From Trichopria drosophilae (taxonomy: Eukaryota > Arthropoda > Insecta > Hymenoptera > Diapriidae): a stretch of 64,000 nucleotides of DNA. Location of the stretch: contig CM059584.1 of NCBI GenBank assembly GCA_030407085.1, positions 108,065,001 through 108,129,000 on the forward strand. The letters run 5' to 3'. Below the pieces are notes generated by a model. The model was not told the DNA's origin, searched no databases, and saw only the letters and a program-made list of their open reading frames with translations. The translations under genes and the position numbers were made by a program. Positions 45,902-57,165 of the stretch are shown in pieces. Within the stretch, counting starts at the first letter, position 1. The number at the start of each line of letters is the position of its first letter.

Positions 45902-46924
45902 TATAAAAACCACAAAAATAATGCTATGTTAATTAAATCGTCTAGAAATTATGCATGCTGTTCTTAATGAGACAACAAAAGTATATCTATTTATAACTTT
46001 TTATCTTTCCATTTTGAGGTTTAATCTATCGTTATAGTAACTCCGGCAAAACCTCCGGGCACACGCTACAATCAGATACGAAATCAAGTCGCGGACACGG
46101 TAAACACAAGAGTATCACCCCTGACATAGAGTAGATCGTCGTTGAGAGAGGCGCCCTTTTTAAAGCGCCAAAGCTGTGAGCGCCCCAAGTTCAGGCGACC
46201 CACATTGCGAAATACAAGGTGACAAATGTCTAAAACGTATCTAGTTTATGGTGGAATTTTTGGCGGAATTGAAAGCATATATTTTTAACAACGAAGCTGT
46301 TAGTTGGAAACGTTTTATATCCCAATCAATCCCAATGTTTTATCTAATTCTGCTCCCAAATGGGAACTACAGCGTAAGATGTAAAAAAAATAATAAAAAA
46401 AGGAGAAATGATTGTAGCTCGAAATGGTATGTATAGCATACGAAATTCTACATATTTTTATTAAGTTTTGAAAAACGAGAATTTATTCGATTGTTTTATA
46501 AGTTCTACCTGTACACATGCGTATTTATAAGAAATACACGTTTACAAATAGCCCTGAGTAAATCTACATTTTATCCAGTTTACTAGATTTACTAACGTGA
46601 CATAATGACAAATGAGACGAAGCAGAGGTATACTATTGGGATACACCAAAAATGATTTTTAGATGATCATTTCTTGTAATGTACACTATTTTGGTCATTT
46701 TTTAAAAGTGTACTGTATGAGAACTGATTCTTTATGATTTGTTCAATTTTTATGCGATTAGAGCATATTCGAAACTTCATGTAAACAGTAATTTATACAA
46801 TATGGTTCAGTTTGTACAGTTTTGTTAGATGGGCAAGAATAACGTGTTGCGTTGAAACATTATTAGACGTACTCGCGTTATACTTAAATAAACCTTTCAA
46901 ACTGACAAATTTAGTAAAGCTGAG
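45902..46924. other. Unassigned sequence
   Basis: No gene, terminal repeat or RNA signature that I can support. Confidence 0.4.
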
Positions 46925-47786
46925 CATAGGTCTGGCGAAGTATTGAATTTAGTCAGTTCCCGCCAAAAAATTACCCTATAGTTTTTCATCAAATGTCGAC
47001 GTTTCAGGCCCTAAGGAACCCAAAGCAACAATAAAAAAATTGGTGTCCGTTAGGTTGTACGTCCGTCCGTCCGTCCGTCCGTCCGTGGGCAGAATTTTGT
47101 ATATGCGATATCTCGCGACTGGCAGGACGAATTTAAAAAGTACAAACGGATTTGGGTTTCTCTTGGCCAAACTTAGATATGATTAGTTTTTGGAGACAAT
47201 GCATACTAAATTATGAGGAGGTTTAACAAAAGAACGCTCAAAAAATACTTTTTTCCATTTTTTAACAAAAAATAGAAATCGTACAAAAAAATGTTTCAAA
47301 CAAAAAATATAGAACATCGAATTCTCTACAAAAAAGGTTGCATTCATTTCTTCGTATAATCAACGATAATGCCGTAACAAACGGAAACCGAAGTATCCCG
47401 CATATAAAAAAATTTATTTCCTGCAACCCGACCTGTCAAAAACTCGACTAAACCGCGTTTTTTTTAAGCATCAGTATAAACAAGACGTGCTCATTTATCA
47501 GTGCTTCGGCTGACCTGCGGTCGGGGTCGAAGTTTTGATAATGCTCATTTTCAATTTTAATATAGGGTGAATATGCCAATGAATGGACGACTACCAATTA
47601 ATGGACGATTTTCTACATATTTCTATTTCTTATGAATGTATGATGCACAACATGCAACAAAATACATATTTTTATGTTCTTTGAACATTTAAAACTATAT
47701 TTACAGTACTATTGATCTTCCAGTGTTTATTATTTTGTAAAATCAAAGCAAAGTTTTAAAGCCATCCAAAACTGGTACTGAAAACG
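46925..47786 (+). repeat. Dispersed direct repeat, copy 1
   Basis: 46925-47377 is nearly identical to 55844-56296, and 47455-47786 to about 56490-56814, an offset of 8.9 kb. Contains a (GTCC)n stretch at 47060-47085 and the TACAAAAAAGGTTGCATTC motif near 47325. The two copies differ in a central segment of about 75 bp here and about 190 bp in copy 2. No coding motif. Confidence 0.85.
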
Positions 47787-48016
47787 TCCCATTTGATTTA
47801 ACCCGTCTATTCATTGCGGTTTAGCGGATTTTTTTACAAACGTATGAAGACGAGGTTAATAATTAAATAAAATCAAAGGTTGAACTACACGGTCATAAAG
47901 AGCAGAGTCTAACGATTCTAATGGTGGTATCATAATTAAATTTTCATAAAAGAATTAAAAAGTTACAATCGATCAAAGCGTGAAAAATGCTTAACCGTCC
48001 ATTCATTGGCATATTC
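47569..48016. mobile_element. MITE with GGTGAATATGCC termini
   Basis: GGTGAATATGCCAATGAATG at the left end is inverted at 47990-48016, with TA-rich sequence outside both ends. About 450 bp with no coding content. Its left half is also in repeat copy 2 at 56590, where the right end is missing. Confidence 0.72.
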
Positions 48017-48527
48017 ACCTTATTTAAGGAACAAGATATTGTTACAATATATGTATAGAAACTACTCGAACCTAACGATGCTAGAACTACCCTCTGCCGC
48101 CTTCTTTCCTAGCAGTGTTAAAATGGGAATATTCCCGGAAGCATCAGCCTTTCGTCAGGGAACTGCAATACGAATTTAGCCAAAATTGTAGGCACCCGGG
48201 TCGAAGGCATCTACTTTTAATTGAATTATTACAAAATGTCTAGAGTCTCAATGAAATAATAGTGAAAGTAACATGTGCATACAAACATAGTGAACATTTC
48301 TATTATTCTTTGTCAGTTAAACTTTTACTTTATATGGGTCTAATCTTTGTTCTTTATAGTTGTATGTATTTAATGCACATTACTTTTATGTACATAAATA
48401 AATAAAGATGAAATTAAATAACAAAAATTGAATATATAGAATACCTTCCTGAAAGTTGAAACGACACGATTGTAAATGTCAACTGAATTTGTTTGAATGT
48501 AAAACTTTTATAGCTAACAAAAGTAAT
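48017..48527. other. Unassigned sequence upstream of the LINE
   Basis: No gene. 48228-48290 resembles 54066-54130 downstream of the LINE (ACAAAATGTC..AAAATAATAGTGAAAGTAACATGTGCA), so it is an old local repeat. Confidence 0.4.
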
Positions 48528-48744
48528 AAAGATGTCTTTCCCAGTCTCTGTTTGGCCGTCGTACCAAACACACGGATTAATTTACTTTCGCGTTCGCGGT
48601 AACTTCGTAGTATCTTCGCGATTCCGCGGTTCCGCTATACGAGTGCCATATAAATCAAAGTGTACATATAGTGCCAATACAGAAACATATAATAGTTTAG
48701 TTATAACCAGTGAACTGCACATAAGTGCAGTAACAATCGGAAAG

Positions 48745-49986
48745 ATGACCTCTGACTACAGGAGTCATCCCAACACCAGTGCCCTCAGTGCATCGAAAAT
48801 GAGTGCTACCACCCAAAACAGCTACGCTACAGTAACAAAAAATGTTAATTTCCCCAAAAGAGATCAAGGACTGATTATTGAATGCCAAGAAGGACTTCAA
48901 CTAGCTGACTACACATGTGCCATTGGAAAACTTGTTCAACACAAAAACATTCTTTTTGCCTCAAGAATTTCGAATAATCGAATTTGCCTATACCTATCGA
49001 ACAAAGAAATTGTTGGCGAACTAACAGACAAATACCAGTATATACAAATAAATAATCAAAACATTGAAATTAGACCGCTTATAACTAACCATAAAAGAAT
49101 CATTCTCTCTAATGTCTCACCGACAATCCCACATACAGACATTGAAGTTTCAATAGATAACCTAAAGGTTAGACGTGGATCTTCAGTCTCGTTCCTTAAA
49201 GCTGGAATAAATATAGAAGGCTATGGTCATGTTCTTAGTTTCAGGCGTCAAGTCTACATCCACCCAGACGATGTGCATAAACTCCCAGACATAATCCAAA
49301 TCGAACATGAGGACACCACCTACAGAATATATCCTTCGACGGATTCGGTAAAATGTTTTTTGTGCAAAAAGGATGGCCATGTTGCCAAACAGTGCCCCAA
49401 CTCTGATAACAACGGGTATAATATTGAAACACAAATTAATTATACGCAGGATTCAATCGACACAATGTCAACAAATACAATAACAAGAAACGAAATAACA
49501 GAAGACTTGGATATAAACAATGTAAATGTAAATAATAATAAACGTGCACATTCAGAAATAAGCTCCACCGACAATAATACAAATTGCGAGAACCTGATAA
49601 AATCGAACACAATAACAGAAACGAAAACAAACACACAGAAAAAGAAAAAGAAAACAACATCAATTAAACAAGACAGAAGCCTTGATGATATGCTAAAACC
49701 TGCAAAAGAAATACTCGACTCACCAAATAAAATATTAAACTACAATCAGTTTCTCAATCTTCTAGAAAACGTCCACGGTTCTCCAAACCCGAAAAGCATT
49801 GTCTTAGAATATACAGAAGAAATTGAAACCTTCGTATCACTAATTAAAAATGAAATATACCCTCTTCTAACAGACAGGTGCATAAAAAATAGGTTAACAA
49901 GACTAACAAATAAAATCAAATCCGAGGCAACAGCAGATCTAACGCCAATTCCTAGCCCATTCACTTCTGATGATGTGTTGCCTTAA
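48745..49986 (+). CDS. LINE ORF1 protein, 413 aa, CCHC zinc knuckle
   Basis: Nucleic-acid-binding protein of the LINE. The frame is open from 48532, but that ATG lies inside the target-site duplication and so belongs to the insertion site. The ATG at 48745 (MTSDYRSHPN) is the better start, leaving a 205 bp 5' UTR. The central part (about 48850-49330) has the strand-helix pattern of the RNA-recognition-like domain seen in I/jockey ORF1 proteins. A single CCHC knuckle, CFLCKKDGHVAKQCPN, lies at about 49353-49400. It is followed by an Asn/Thr-rich linker, a Lys-rich patch (KKKKKKT near 49640) and a C-terminal helical part. No lesion is visible, in contrast to ORF2. Confidence 0.85.
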   Translation: MTSDYRSHPNTSALSASKMSATTQNSYATVTKNVNFPKRDQGLIIECQEGLQLADYTCAIGKLVQHKNILFASRISNNRICLYLSNKEIVGELTDKYQYIQINNQNIEIRPLITNHKRIILSNVSPTIPHTDIEVSIDNLKVRRGSSVSFLKAGINIEGYGHVLSFRRQVYIHPDDVHKLPDIIQIEHEDTTYRIYPSTDSVKCFLCKKDGHVAKQCPNSDNNGYNIETQINYTQDSIDTMSTNTITRNEITEDLDINNVNVNNNKRAHSEISSTDNNTNCENLIKSNTITETKTNTQKKKKKTTSIKQDRSLDDMLKPAKEILDSPNKILNYNQFLNLLENVHGSPNPKSIVLEYTEEIETFVSLIKNEIYPLLTDRCIKNRLTRLTNKIKSEATADLTPIPSPFTSDDVLP

Positions 49987-50032
49987 TTTTCGATAGAATT
50001 GAACTATATACATATATATAAACAAAAAAAAG

Positions 50033-50168
50033 AGATAAGGTCAGTCTGTAAAACAACTTTTTTGAGTTGTGGCTCGCCTTTTGGCAATGTACACGGTTGC
50101 TTGATCTGTATATGTTTCATTATTTTATTGGCCAATAAAGACAATTTATTATTATTATTATTATTATA
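50033..50168 (+). mobile_element. LINE-type 3' tail between ORF1 and ORF2
   Basis: GGTCAGTCTGTAAAACAACT, a stem-loop, GGCTCGCC, CCAATAAAGAC and (TTA)n, homologous to the insert at 619-730 on the minus strand. It occupies most of the spacer between the two ORFs of a LINE that itself ends in poly(A), so it comes from a different family or from a recombinant ancestor. Confidence 0.75.
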
Positions 50169-50195
50169 ATAACAGTAAATAAATAATCAAACAAC

Positions 50196-53100
50196 ATGAG
50201 TACTTTTGAGCCCCTAAAAATTGTACAATGGAATATAAATGGCTTGCATGCTCACACAGAATTCCTTGAAAAATTAATACAAGATGAAATCCCGGACATA
50301 CTATGCATCCAAGAAACAAACTTTAAACACGAATCATGCAAAAATATCAAACTCTTTCACAGTTACTATAAAAACAGGATAAATTGCATATCAGCAAGCG
50401 GTGGAGTAGCTACATATGTTAAAAAAAATATCTACAGTGAAGAAATAAAATTAAACTCCAACCTCGAAGCCGTAGATTCCCTAATAATGGTAAACTCAAA
50501 AAGAATTTGCATCTGTAATCTCTATATTCCAAATAGTCACGTCCTTCAAAAATCCGAAATTACTAACTTAATAGATGAACTTCCAAAACCATTTATTATC
50601 TTAGGAGATTTTAACTGCCACAATATACTATGGGGATCAAATAGAACAGACACAAGAGGACGCATCATAGAAAATATAACAACTGACTTAAATTTAAATA
50701 TAATAAATGCATTAAAGCCAACTCACTACAACACTAGCAATGCAACATTCAGCTCAATCGACTTAACTTTATGTGACCCAAGTATAGCCGATATCCTGGA
50801 ATGGAATGTCCTGGAAGAAAGTTACAATAGCGACCATTTCCCAATTATAATCAACCTAGAAAGAGACCTTAGAAATTTACGAATCCCAAATCCACGCTGG
50901 AAATACAAAACAGCAGACTGGAACAAATATAATAAATACTAACTTAAACTACCTGCAAAGCCCGTCAGAATTCTTGCCAGCTGAAATAAACAAAATACTT
51001 ACAGATTACGAACAACTCATCCTCAAATCAGCAACAGAATCTATTCCAAAAACAAAAAGCAATGTTTCAAAAAAGTATACTCCATGGTGGAACGAAGAAT
51101 GCGAGGAAGCCATCAAGGAACAAAAACATGCATTCAATACGTACAAAAAACACAAAACCGAAGCAAACAAAATAGAGTTCAATCAGAAACGAGCAATAGC
51201 TAGAAGAATACTAAAAAAAAGCAAAAAAGAATCGTGGCAACTATACATCTCTACTTTAACTAAACAAACAAAAACCGAAGCAATGTGGAACAAACTAAAA
51301 TCGATAAACGGACACAAAAATAAAACAGAAATTAACGCTCTGTCATCATCAAACAACCATATCACGACCTATCCGACAGAAATGGCTAAGCTATTGGCGA
51401 CATCGTTCGCACAAAACTCAAGCAATAAAAACTTTAACAAGGCATTCCTAAACTATAAAAAATCTGCAGATGAACAAAATATAGATGATCAATATAATAC
51501 TCCCTCAGAAGACGTCAGTTATATAAATTCAAAAATTGAAGAAAAAGAACTCCTATCAACATTAAAAACTGCAAAAACTCCAGTCCAGGACCAGATGAAA
51601 TACCGAACATTTTCATTAAAGAACTTCCCCACCGTGCTCTAAAATACCTACTGGCAATATACAATCTTATATAGACACAAAATGTATTTCCAGATTCATG
51701 GCACAAAGCGATAGTTATTCCAATACCCAAACCAGGAAAAAACAAACTTGATACTGGAAGCTACAGACCCATTTCACTAACTAGTTGTCTCTGCAAACTA
51801 CTCGAAAAAATAATAAACAGAAGACTTATATGGTACCTAGAAAAAAATCAAATAATCTCAGAACACCAATGTGGTTTTAGACAAACACGCTCCACAACAG
51901 ACAGTTTACTATCCCTAGAATCCAATATCTGCGAAGCCTTCGCCAGTAATCGACATTTAGCAGCTGTCTCACTTGACATTGAAAAAGCATACGACATGGT
52001 CTGGCGTCATCGGGTTGGAAAAAAGTTAAGAATTCACGGACTACACGGAAATATTACAAACTTTATTACAAATTTCCTGAAGAAGAGAAAAATTAGCGTA
52101 AAAGTAAATAATCACTGCTCAGACTACGTAGAAATAGAGAGCGGAGTTCCCCAAGGCTCAGTTACTAGCGTGACATTGTTCTTAATAGCTATAAATGACC
52201 TCGTCCAAAATTTTTAAAAAACCAGTCAAACACACCATATTCGCTGACGATGTAACAATTTTTATCTCAGGAAAAAACCTCAAAACTTCGAAAAAAATTT
52301 TGCAAAACTCTATCGAAGACTTACAAAAATTCTCCGAACAAACTGGTTTTAAATTTTCACAAACTAAAACTAAAGTTATAGTTTTTTCAAGACAAAAAGG
52401 CCCACAAGAACTAGACCTATTTTTAGAAAACCAAAAGATCCAAAATACAAATGAAATAACAATCCTAGGACTAACTTTCGACAAACGACTTTCATGGTTA
52501 CCACATTTGAAGAAACTAAAGGTTGAATGTAATCGAAGATTTAACATTATCAAAACGTTGTCATCGAAGAACTGGGGAGCTGAAGCAGAAATCATAAAGG
52601 ATACTTACATATCGCTCATTCGCTCAAAAATCGACTACGGATCCATAGTATACAGTTCAGCATCATCAAACAAACTAGACATGCTTAACCCAATCAACAA
52701 TAACGCAGCAAGACAAATAACAGGGGCATTCAGAACAAGCCCAGTAGAAAGCTTGCTATGCGAAGCTCAGTTACCGTCACTCGATCAGAGAAGAAGAGAA
52801 CTAACCCTCAACTACACGCTAAAAACGCTATCAAACCCAAGAAATCCTATACACGAAAAACTCCTGACCAAACACCTAGAACATTTAGGAAAGAAAAAGA
52901 ATACTCCAAAAGCTATTAGCATGCGCATTCAAAAGTACACTCAAGAAATAAATTTTCAAATACCAAAAATTGCCGAAACAAAACACTCCCAAATTCCTCC
53001 ATGGGTAACCAAAAAGATACATATCATAGAAGATCCAATGACTTGCAGCAAAAAAATTTAAATCCAACACTTCTAAAAGACAGATACCTAGAAAATATAA

Positions 53101-53922
53101 ACAAATATCCTGATCACATAAAGATACATACAGACAGCTCAAAGTCAAAAAATGGTAATGGCTGTGCTATCATAACAGATAACACAGAAATACTAACTAA
53201 ACTACCAAACCAATTCTCAGTATTCTCATGTGAAGCCTACGCTATCCTACAAGCAATTAAATATATTGAAAAATCTAGAAACAAAAATGTTCTAATAAAC
53301 ACGGATTCCAGAAGTGTCCTACATGCTCTACAAAATTAGAAAACAAAAAATACAATAATACGGGAAATAACGGAGAAAATCGCAAAAATAAAAACAAAAA
53401 GTATAATACTTCAGTGGGTCCCTGCACACGTTGGTTTACCAGGAAACGAACAGGCAGATGACGCTGCAAAAAGAGCAACGTTATTATCTCACGAACAACC
53501 AGATATCCCAATATACCACAAGGACTTGAAAAATAATGTAAATAACTTGCTAATGTCCCAAAGGAATGAACAATGGATAAGGTCTAGACACACACACACA
53601 CCTAAAAACAGTAAGAAATAATATCTTGGAACCCAACGTAGCCCTGACCTTTAATAGATACGACCAAGTGAGGTTAACAAGATTAAAAATTGGACATACC
53701 AACCTGACACACATTCACCTTATCACAAAAGAAAACCCAAAACTGTGCGACACGTGCAACGAAATCCTAACGGTGAAACATATATTATTTGAGTGCCCAG
53801 ATCATCGAGAATTCCGACTCGAGAACAATATCAATGAAGAACACATCAGACTCAACAATCGACATCACTGCCAGGAAATAATAAACTTTCTAAAAGAAAT
53901 AAATGTATATAATTTATTGTAA
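50196..53922 (+). pseudogene. LINE ORF2: endonuclease, reverse transcriptase, RNase H
   Basis: Starts MSTFEPLKIV at 50196. The apurinic-type endonuclease shows QWNINGL, CIQETN, GDFNCHNILWGS and SDHFPI (50220-50860). Reverse transcriptase runs from about 51590 (PDEIPN) through SYRPISLTSCLCKLLEKI, HQCGFRQTRSTTD, AAVSLDIEKAYDMVW, GVPQGS and FADD (codons 52240-52251). RNase H shows HTDSSKSKNG, SCEAYAI, NTDSRSVLHAL and GNEQADDAAK (53126-53480). The C-terminus has CDTCNEILTVKHILFECP. Lesions: stop or shift at 50940, shift near 51600, TAG at 51674, shift near 52210, shift near 53040, TAG at 53337, and a shift at an (AC)n run near 53590. The domain order is that of I-clade elements. Confidence 0.9.
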
Positions 53923-54028
53923 TCAAGCAAATGTATGAAAAAAAAACACATCTTTGAATATCACTGTGGTCGCTAATAACCACTAAGGTGCATGCGACCT
54001 AAAATAAACAAAATAAAAAAAAAAAAAA
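53923..54028 (+). other. LINE 3' UTR and poly(A)
   Basis: Contains GGTCGC and GCGACC about 20 bases apart, a potential 3' stem, then AAATAAACAAAATAAA and an A run ending at the target duplication. Confidence 0.7.
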
Positions 54029-54040
54029 AAAGATGTCTTT

Positions 54041-55017
54041 ATAATGAAAGAGACTTTAATCTAAATTAGTACAAAATGTCCAAAGATCCTGAATAAAATA
54101 ATAATGTAAGTAACATGTGCAAATAAATTTAGACAATGACATTTTAAATCTTGTTATTTTAGCTCTAAGGAAGTATCCTGCGTATTCAATTTTTATTGCA
54201 TTAAATTCATACAAAATGTAAAGAAGAAAGAGTAGAATCATATATACTATGTTCCTAAATGTTTAACCGAGGCGAATAGAAATATCATTCACTAGATTTG
54301 TATGCACTAACAAAACTAACTAGATTACTTTCAATATTATGCCATTCAGTCACTTTCGACGTTTCCTGATAATTAAATAAAAATCCTTCATATATTATAA
54401 CCTGAGCGTTATTACATTTGTTTGCTTAAAAGGTTCTGAGTACTTCCAATAACGTTTTTATTCAGCACATTATTGTAGACTATTTGTACTTGAAATTGCA
54501 GTACTATTAAGATTTAGATGAGAAGTAGATAATGTATATAGGGAACTAATTTTACATTTTGACTGGTAAGCTAACTTGCAAAAATACAAAAGAAAATATC
54601 GCATATGTATGTATCTCACATTTTATTGCATCTTTTGTCATAATTATTTTATTTTATAGTCACTATGTATTATTTGCCGCGTGTCATTACATCGACAATA
54701 TCGAAATCATATGTGTGGAATGAAGTTTCTCCGACGACAAATGAACTAAAAATGTTTTTTAAAATTTCGATTATTGATTGATTTGAACACCTTATCTGAC
54801 GTCCGACGACGTGAATCCAAAGTTATTTCCCATCCCTGTAAAAAAAAATTATTTTATTTACTCTGAAAAAAATGTTTATGTCTAAAATCTTTTTTTGTTG
54901 ACAATCCTACCATCGAAAGAAATGTTTAAGTCTGAATTCTTCTCTCGACGGTGTACAGAATGTTGCATCTTCTTCTGTCTATTTTGACATTGTTAAACGT
55001 CTAATGAATTAAGGGGG
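54041..55017. other. Unassigned AT-rich sequence downstream of the LINE
   Basis: 54066-54130 resembles 48228-48290. No gene seen. Confidence 0.4.
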
Positions 55018-55368
55018 TTCTATATTCCTCAGTCGATAAGGTAGTCATTTACGTCGAAAACCGTAAATAAAAAATAATTAAATCAATTTTTCAAATTTCA
55101 GCTTTCTGCAAAGTAATTCTAACAAAAGAAAAAACAAAATACCAAAAAAATTAATTGAAAATTGAGCGAGAATTTTTCTGAAATAGATGATTTTTACTTA
55201 TTTCAGAAAATTCTCGCTCAATACTCAGTTGATTTCTTTGGAACTTTTTAGGAGATACTATAGAATGTTTAGAATTACTTTCTAGGTAGCCGAATTTTAA
55301 AAAATTGATTCAATTATTTTTCATGTACATACGTTTTTCGATGTACATTACTACCTTATCAATGAATA
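55018..55368. mobile_element. Palindromic MITE, CAGTCGATAAGGTAG termini
   Basis: Arms of about 170 bp pair from CTCAGTCGATAAGGTAGT at the left to ACTACCTTATCAATGA at the right. A perfect inner hairpin lies around 55164-55222 (TTGAGCGAGAA against TTCTCGCTCAA). A sequence with the same terminus (CTCAGTCAATAAGGTAG) starts near 25015. Confidence 0.75.
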
Positions 55369-55843
55369 ACGGTATAATTGAAATAGATAAGAGAAACGCG
55401 AAATTTTAGGACATAATAAAATTTTAGGAATTTGAATTTGAGTATTAGTAAAATTTATAATTTAAGAACTTTACAAATTTATATTTAGCAAATTTCCCAA
55501 AAATTTGATTCTTACTTATTTCAAGATATTTAAAAATTTGGAAATTTACATGTCGAATTTTGGAGGTTATCGAAATCCCATGCGCTTGAGTTGACAAAGA
55601 GTCATGCAGATTTTGAAAATGAGTAAAATTAAAAATTTTAAAAACAGTGCGAATTTCAAAAAGTAAAATTTAAGAACTTTGCAGATTTCATTTAACAAAT
55701 TTTCAATTTTGAGAATTTAAAATATAAGAACTTTAAAAAATCAAATGCTTCAAATTCGAAAAATTTTTAAATATCATGGACATGGGTATATTATTATAAA
55801 CACATATATTATGTTAAATTAGTGAAATTACTTCGACCCAAAC
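55369..55843. other. Unassigned AT-rich sequence
   Basis: Many AAATTT-type words, no coding frame or terminal repeat supported. Confidence 0.4.
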
Positions 55844-56814
55844 CATAGGTCTGGCGAAGTATTGAATTTGGTCAGTTCCCGCCAAAAAATTACCCTATAG
55901 TTTTTCATCAAATGTCGACGTTTCAGGCCCTAAGGAACCCAAAGCAACAATAAAAAAATTGGTGTCCGTTAGGTTGTACGTCCGTCCGTCCGTCCGTCCG
56001 TCCGTGGGCAGAATTTTGTATATGCGACATCTCGCGACTGGCAGGACGAATTTAAAAAGTACAAACGGATTTGGGTTTCTCTTGGCCAAACTTAGATATG
56101 ATTAGTTTTTGGAGACAATGCATACTAAATTATGAGGAGGTTTAACAAAAGTACGCTCAAAAAATACTTTTTTCCATTTTTTAACAAAAAATACAAATCG
56201 TACAAAAAAATGTTTCAAACAAAAAATATAGAACATCGAATTCTCTACAAAAAAAGTTATATTCATTTCTTCGTAAAATCAACGATAATGCCGTAAAAAG
56301 CAAATTAACATGAAATTAACACAAATTGTACATACACATATACAATGCATATGTATGTATATTATATACATTACATGAAAAACAGAGACACAGAGAAAGC
56401 AGGGGAGTGAGACGGGTATCAGGGGGGGGCTAACTTGAAAAATTTGATTAAATTTTATTTTAGTATAAAAATTTGATTAATTTTTGTTTTTTTAAGCATC
56501 AGTGTGAACAAGACGTGCTCATTTATGAGTGCTTCGGCTGACCTGCGGTCGGGGTCGAAGTTTTGAAAATGCTCATTTTCAATTTTAATATAGGGTGAAT
56601 ATGCCAATGAAAGGACGACTACCCATGAATGGACGATTTTCTACATATTTCTATTGCTTATGAATGTATGATGCACAACATGCAACAAAATACGTATTTT
56701 TATGTTCTTTGAACATTCAAAACAATATTTACAGTACTATTGATCTTCCAGTATTTATTATTTTGTAAAATCAAAGCAAAGTTTTAAAGCCATCCAAAAC
56801 TGGTACTAAAAACG
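55844..56814 (+). repeat. Dispersed direct repeat, copy 2
   Basis: Partner of 46925-47786, in the same orientation. It differs by a few substitutions (for example GCGATATC against GCGACATC) and by a different, longer central segment (56297-56489) that includes a G8 run. The copies bracket the LINE, but the LINE has its own target duplication, so the repeats are not its ends. Confidence 0.85.
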
Positions 56815-57086
56815 TACGGTATTTTGATTATACCGTTATTCATTTAAAAATTTTAAACTTTACACATTTCTAAAATGCACTTCTATTATTGGATGAAACA
56901 GAGTACGTCTAACATGATTTAATAAAAAATAAAATTACATTTCGTATGTAACCTAGCGCGGATAAATTGTTTTATATTTCTATCACCAAAAAGTTTACAA
57001 ATAAATATTAAAATCGTTGCTGTAAATATACATAAAAAATAATAATTCTAGGATCTTAATGTACAAGTTCTGAAATTTACTTTATA

Positions 57087-57165
57087 ACATGTCATGTAGC
57101 TTAGTGGCTAGCGTGCGTGCTTTGTGAGCGAAGGGTCGCAGGTTCGAATCCCGCCGGGGCGAATG
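57087..57165 (+). other. tRNA-like sequence with intact pol III boxes
   Basis: TAGCTTAGTGGCTAGCG is a good box A and GGTTCGAATCC a perfect box B, about 35 bases apart. The would-be acceptor strands (TGTCATG and CGGGGCG) do not pair and the anticodon arm is poor. It is therefore a tRNA-derived SINE head or pseudo-tRNA rather than a tRNA gene. Confidence 0.5.

Larger units (their letters stand above)
48540..54028 (+). mobile_element. Full-length I-like LINE with 12 bp target duplication
   Basis: AAAGATGTCTTT at 48528-48539 and 54029-54040 flank the element. It has a 5' UTR, ORF1 with a CCHC knuckle, ORF2 with endonuclease, reverse transcriptase, RNase H and a C-terminal Cys/His motif, and a poly(A) tail at 54011-54028. 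The presence of RNase H and the domain order point to the I group. ORF2 is broken, so it cannot move by itself. Confidence 0.92.

Noticed and set aside
46976..47170. Pair of near-identical 64-codon frames in the two dispersed repeat copies (also at 55895-56089)
   Set aside because: Both span the (GTCC)n run, are conserved only because the DNA is duplicated, and have no recognisable domain.
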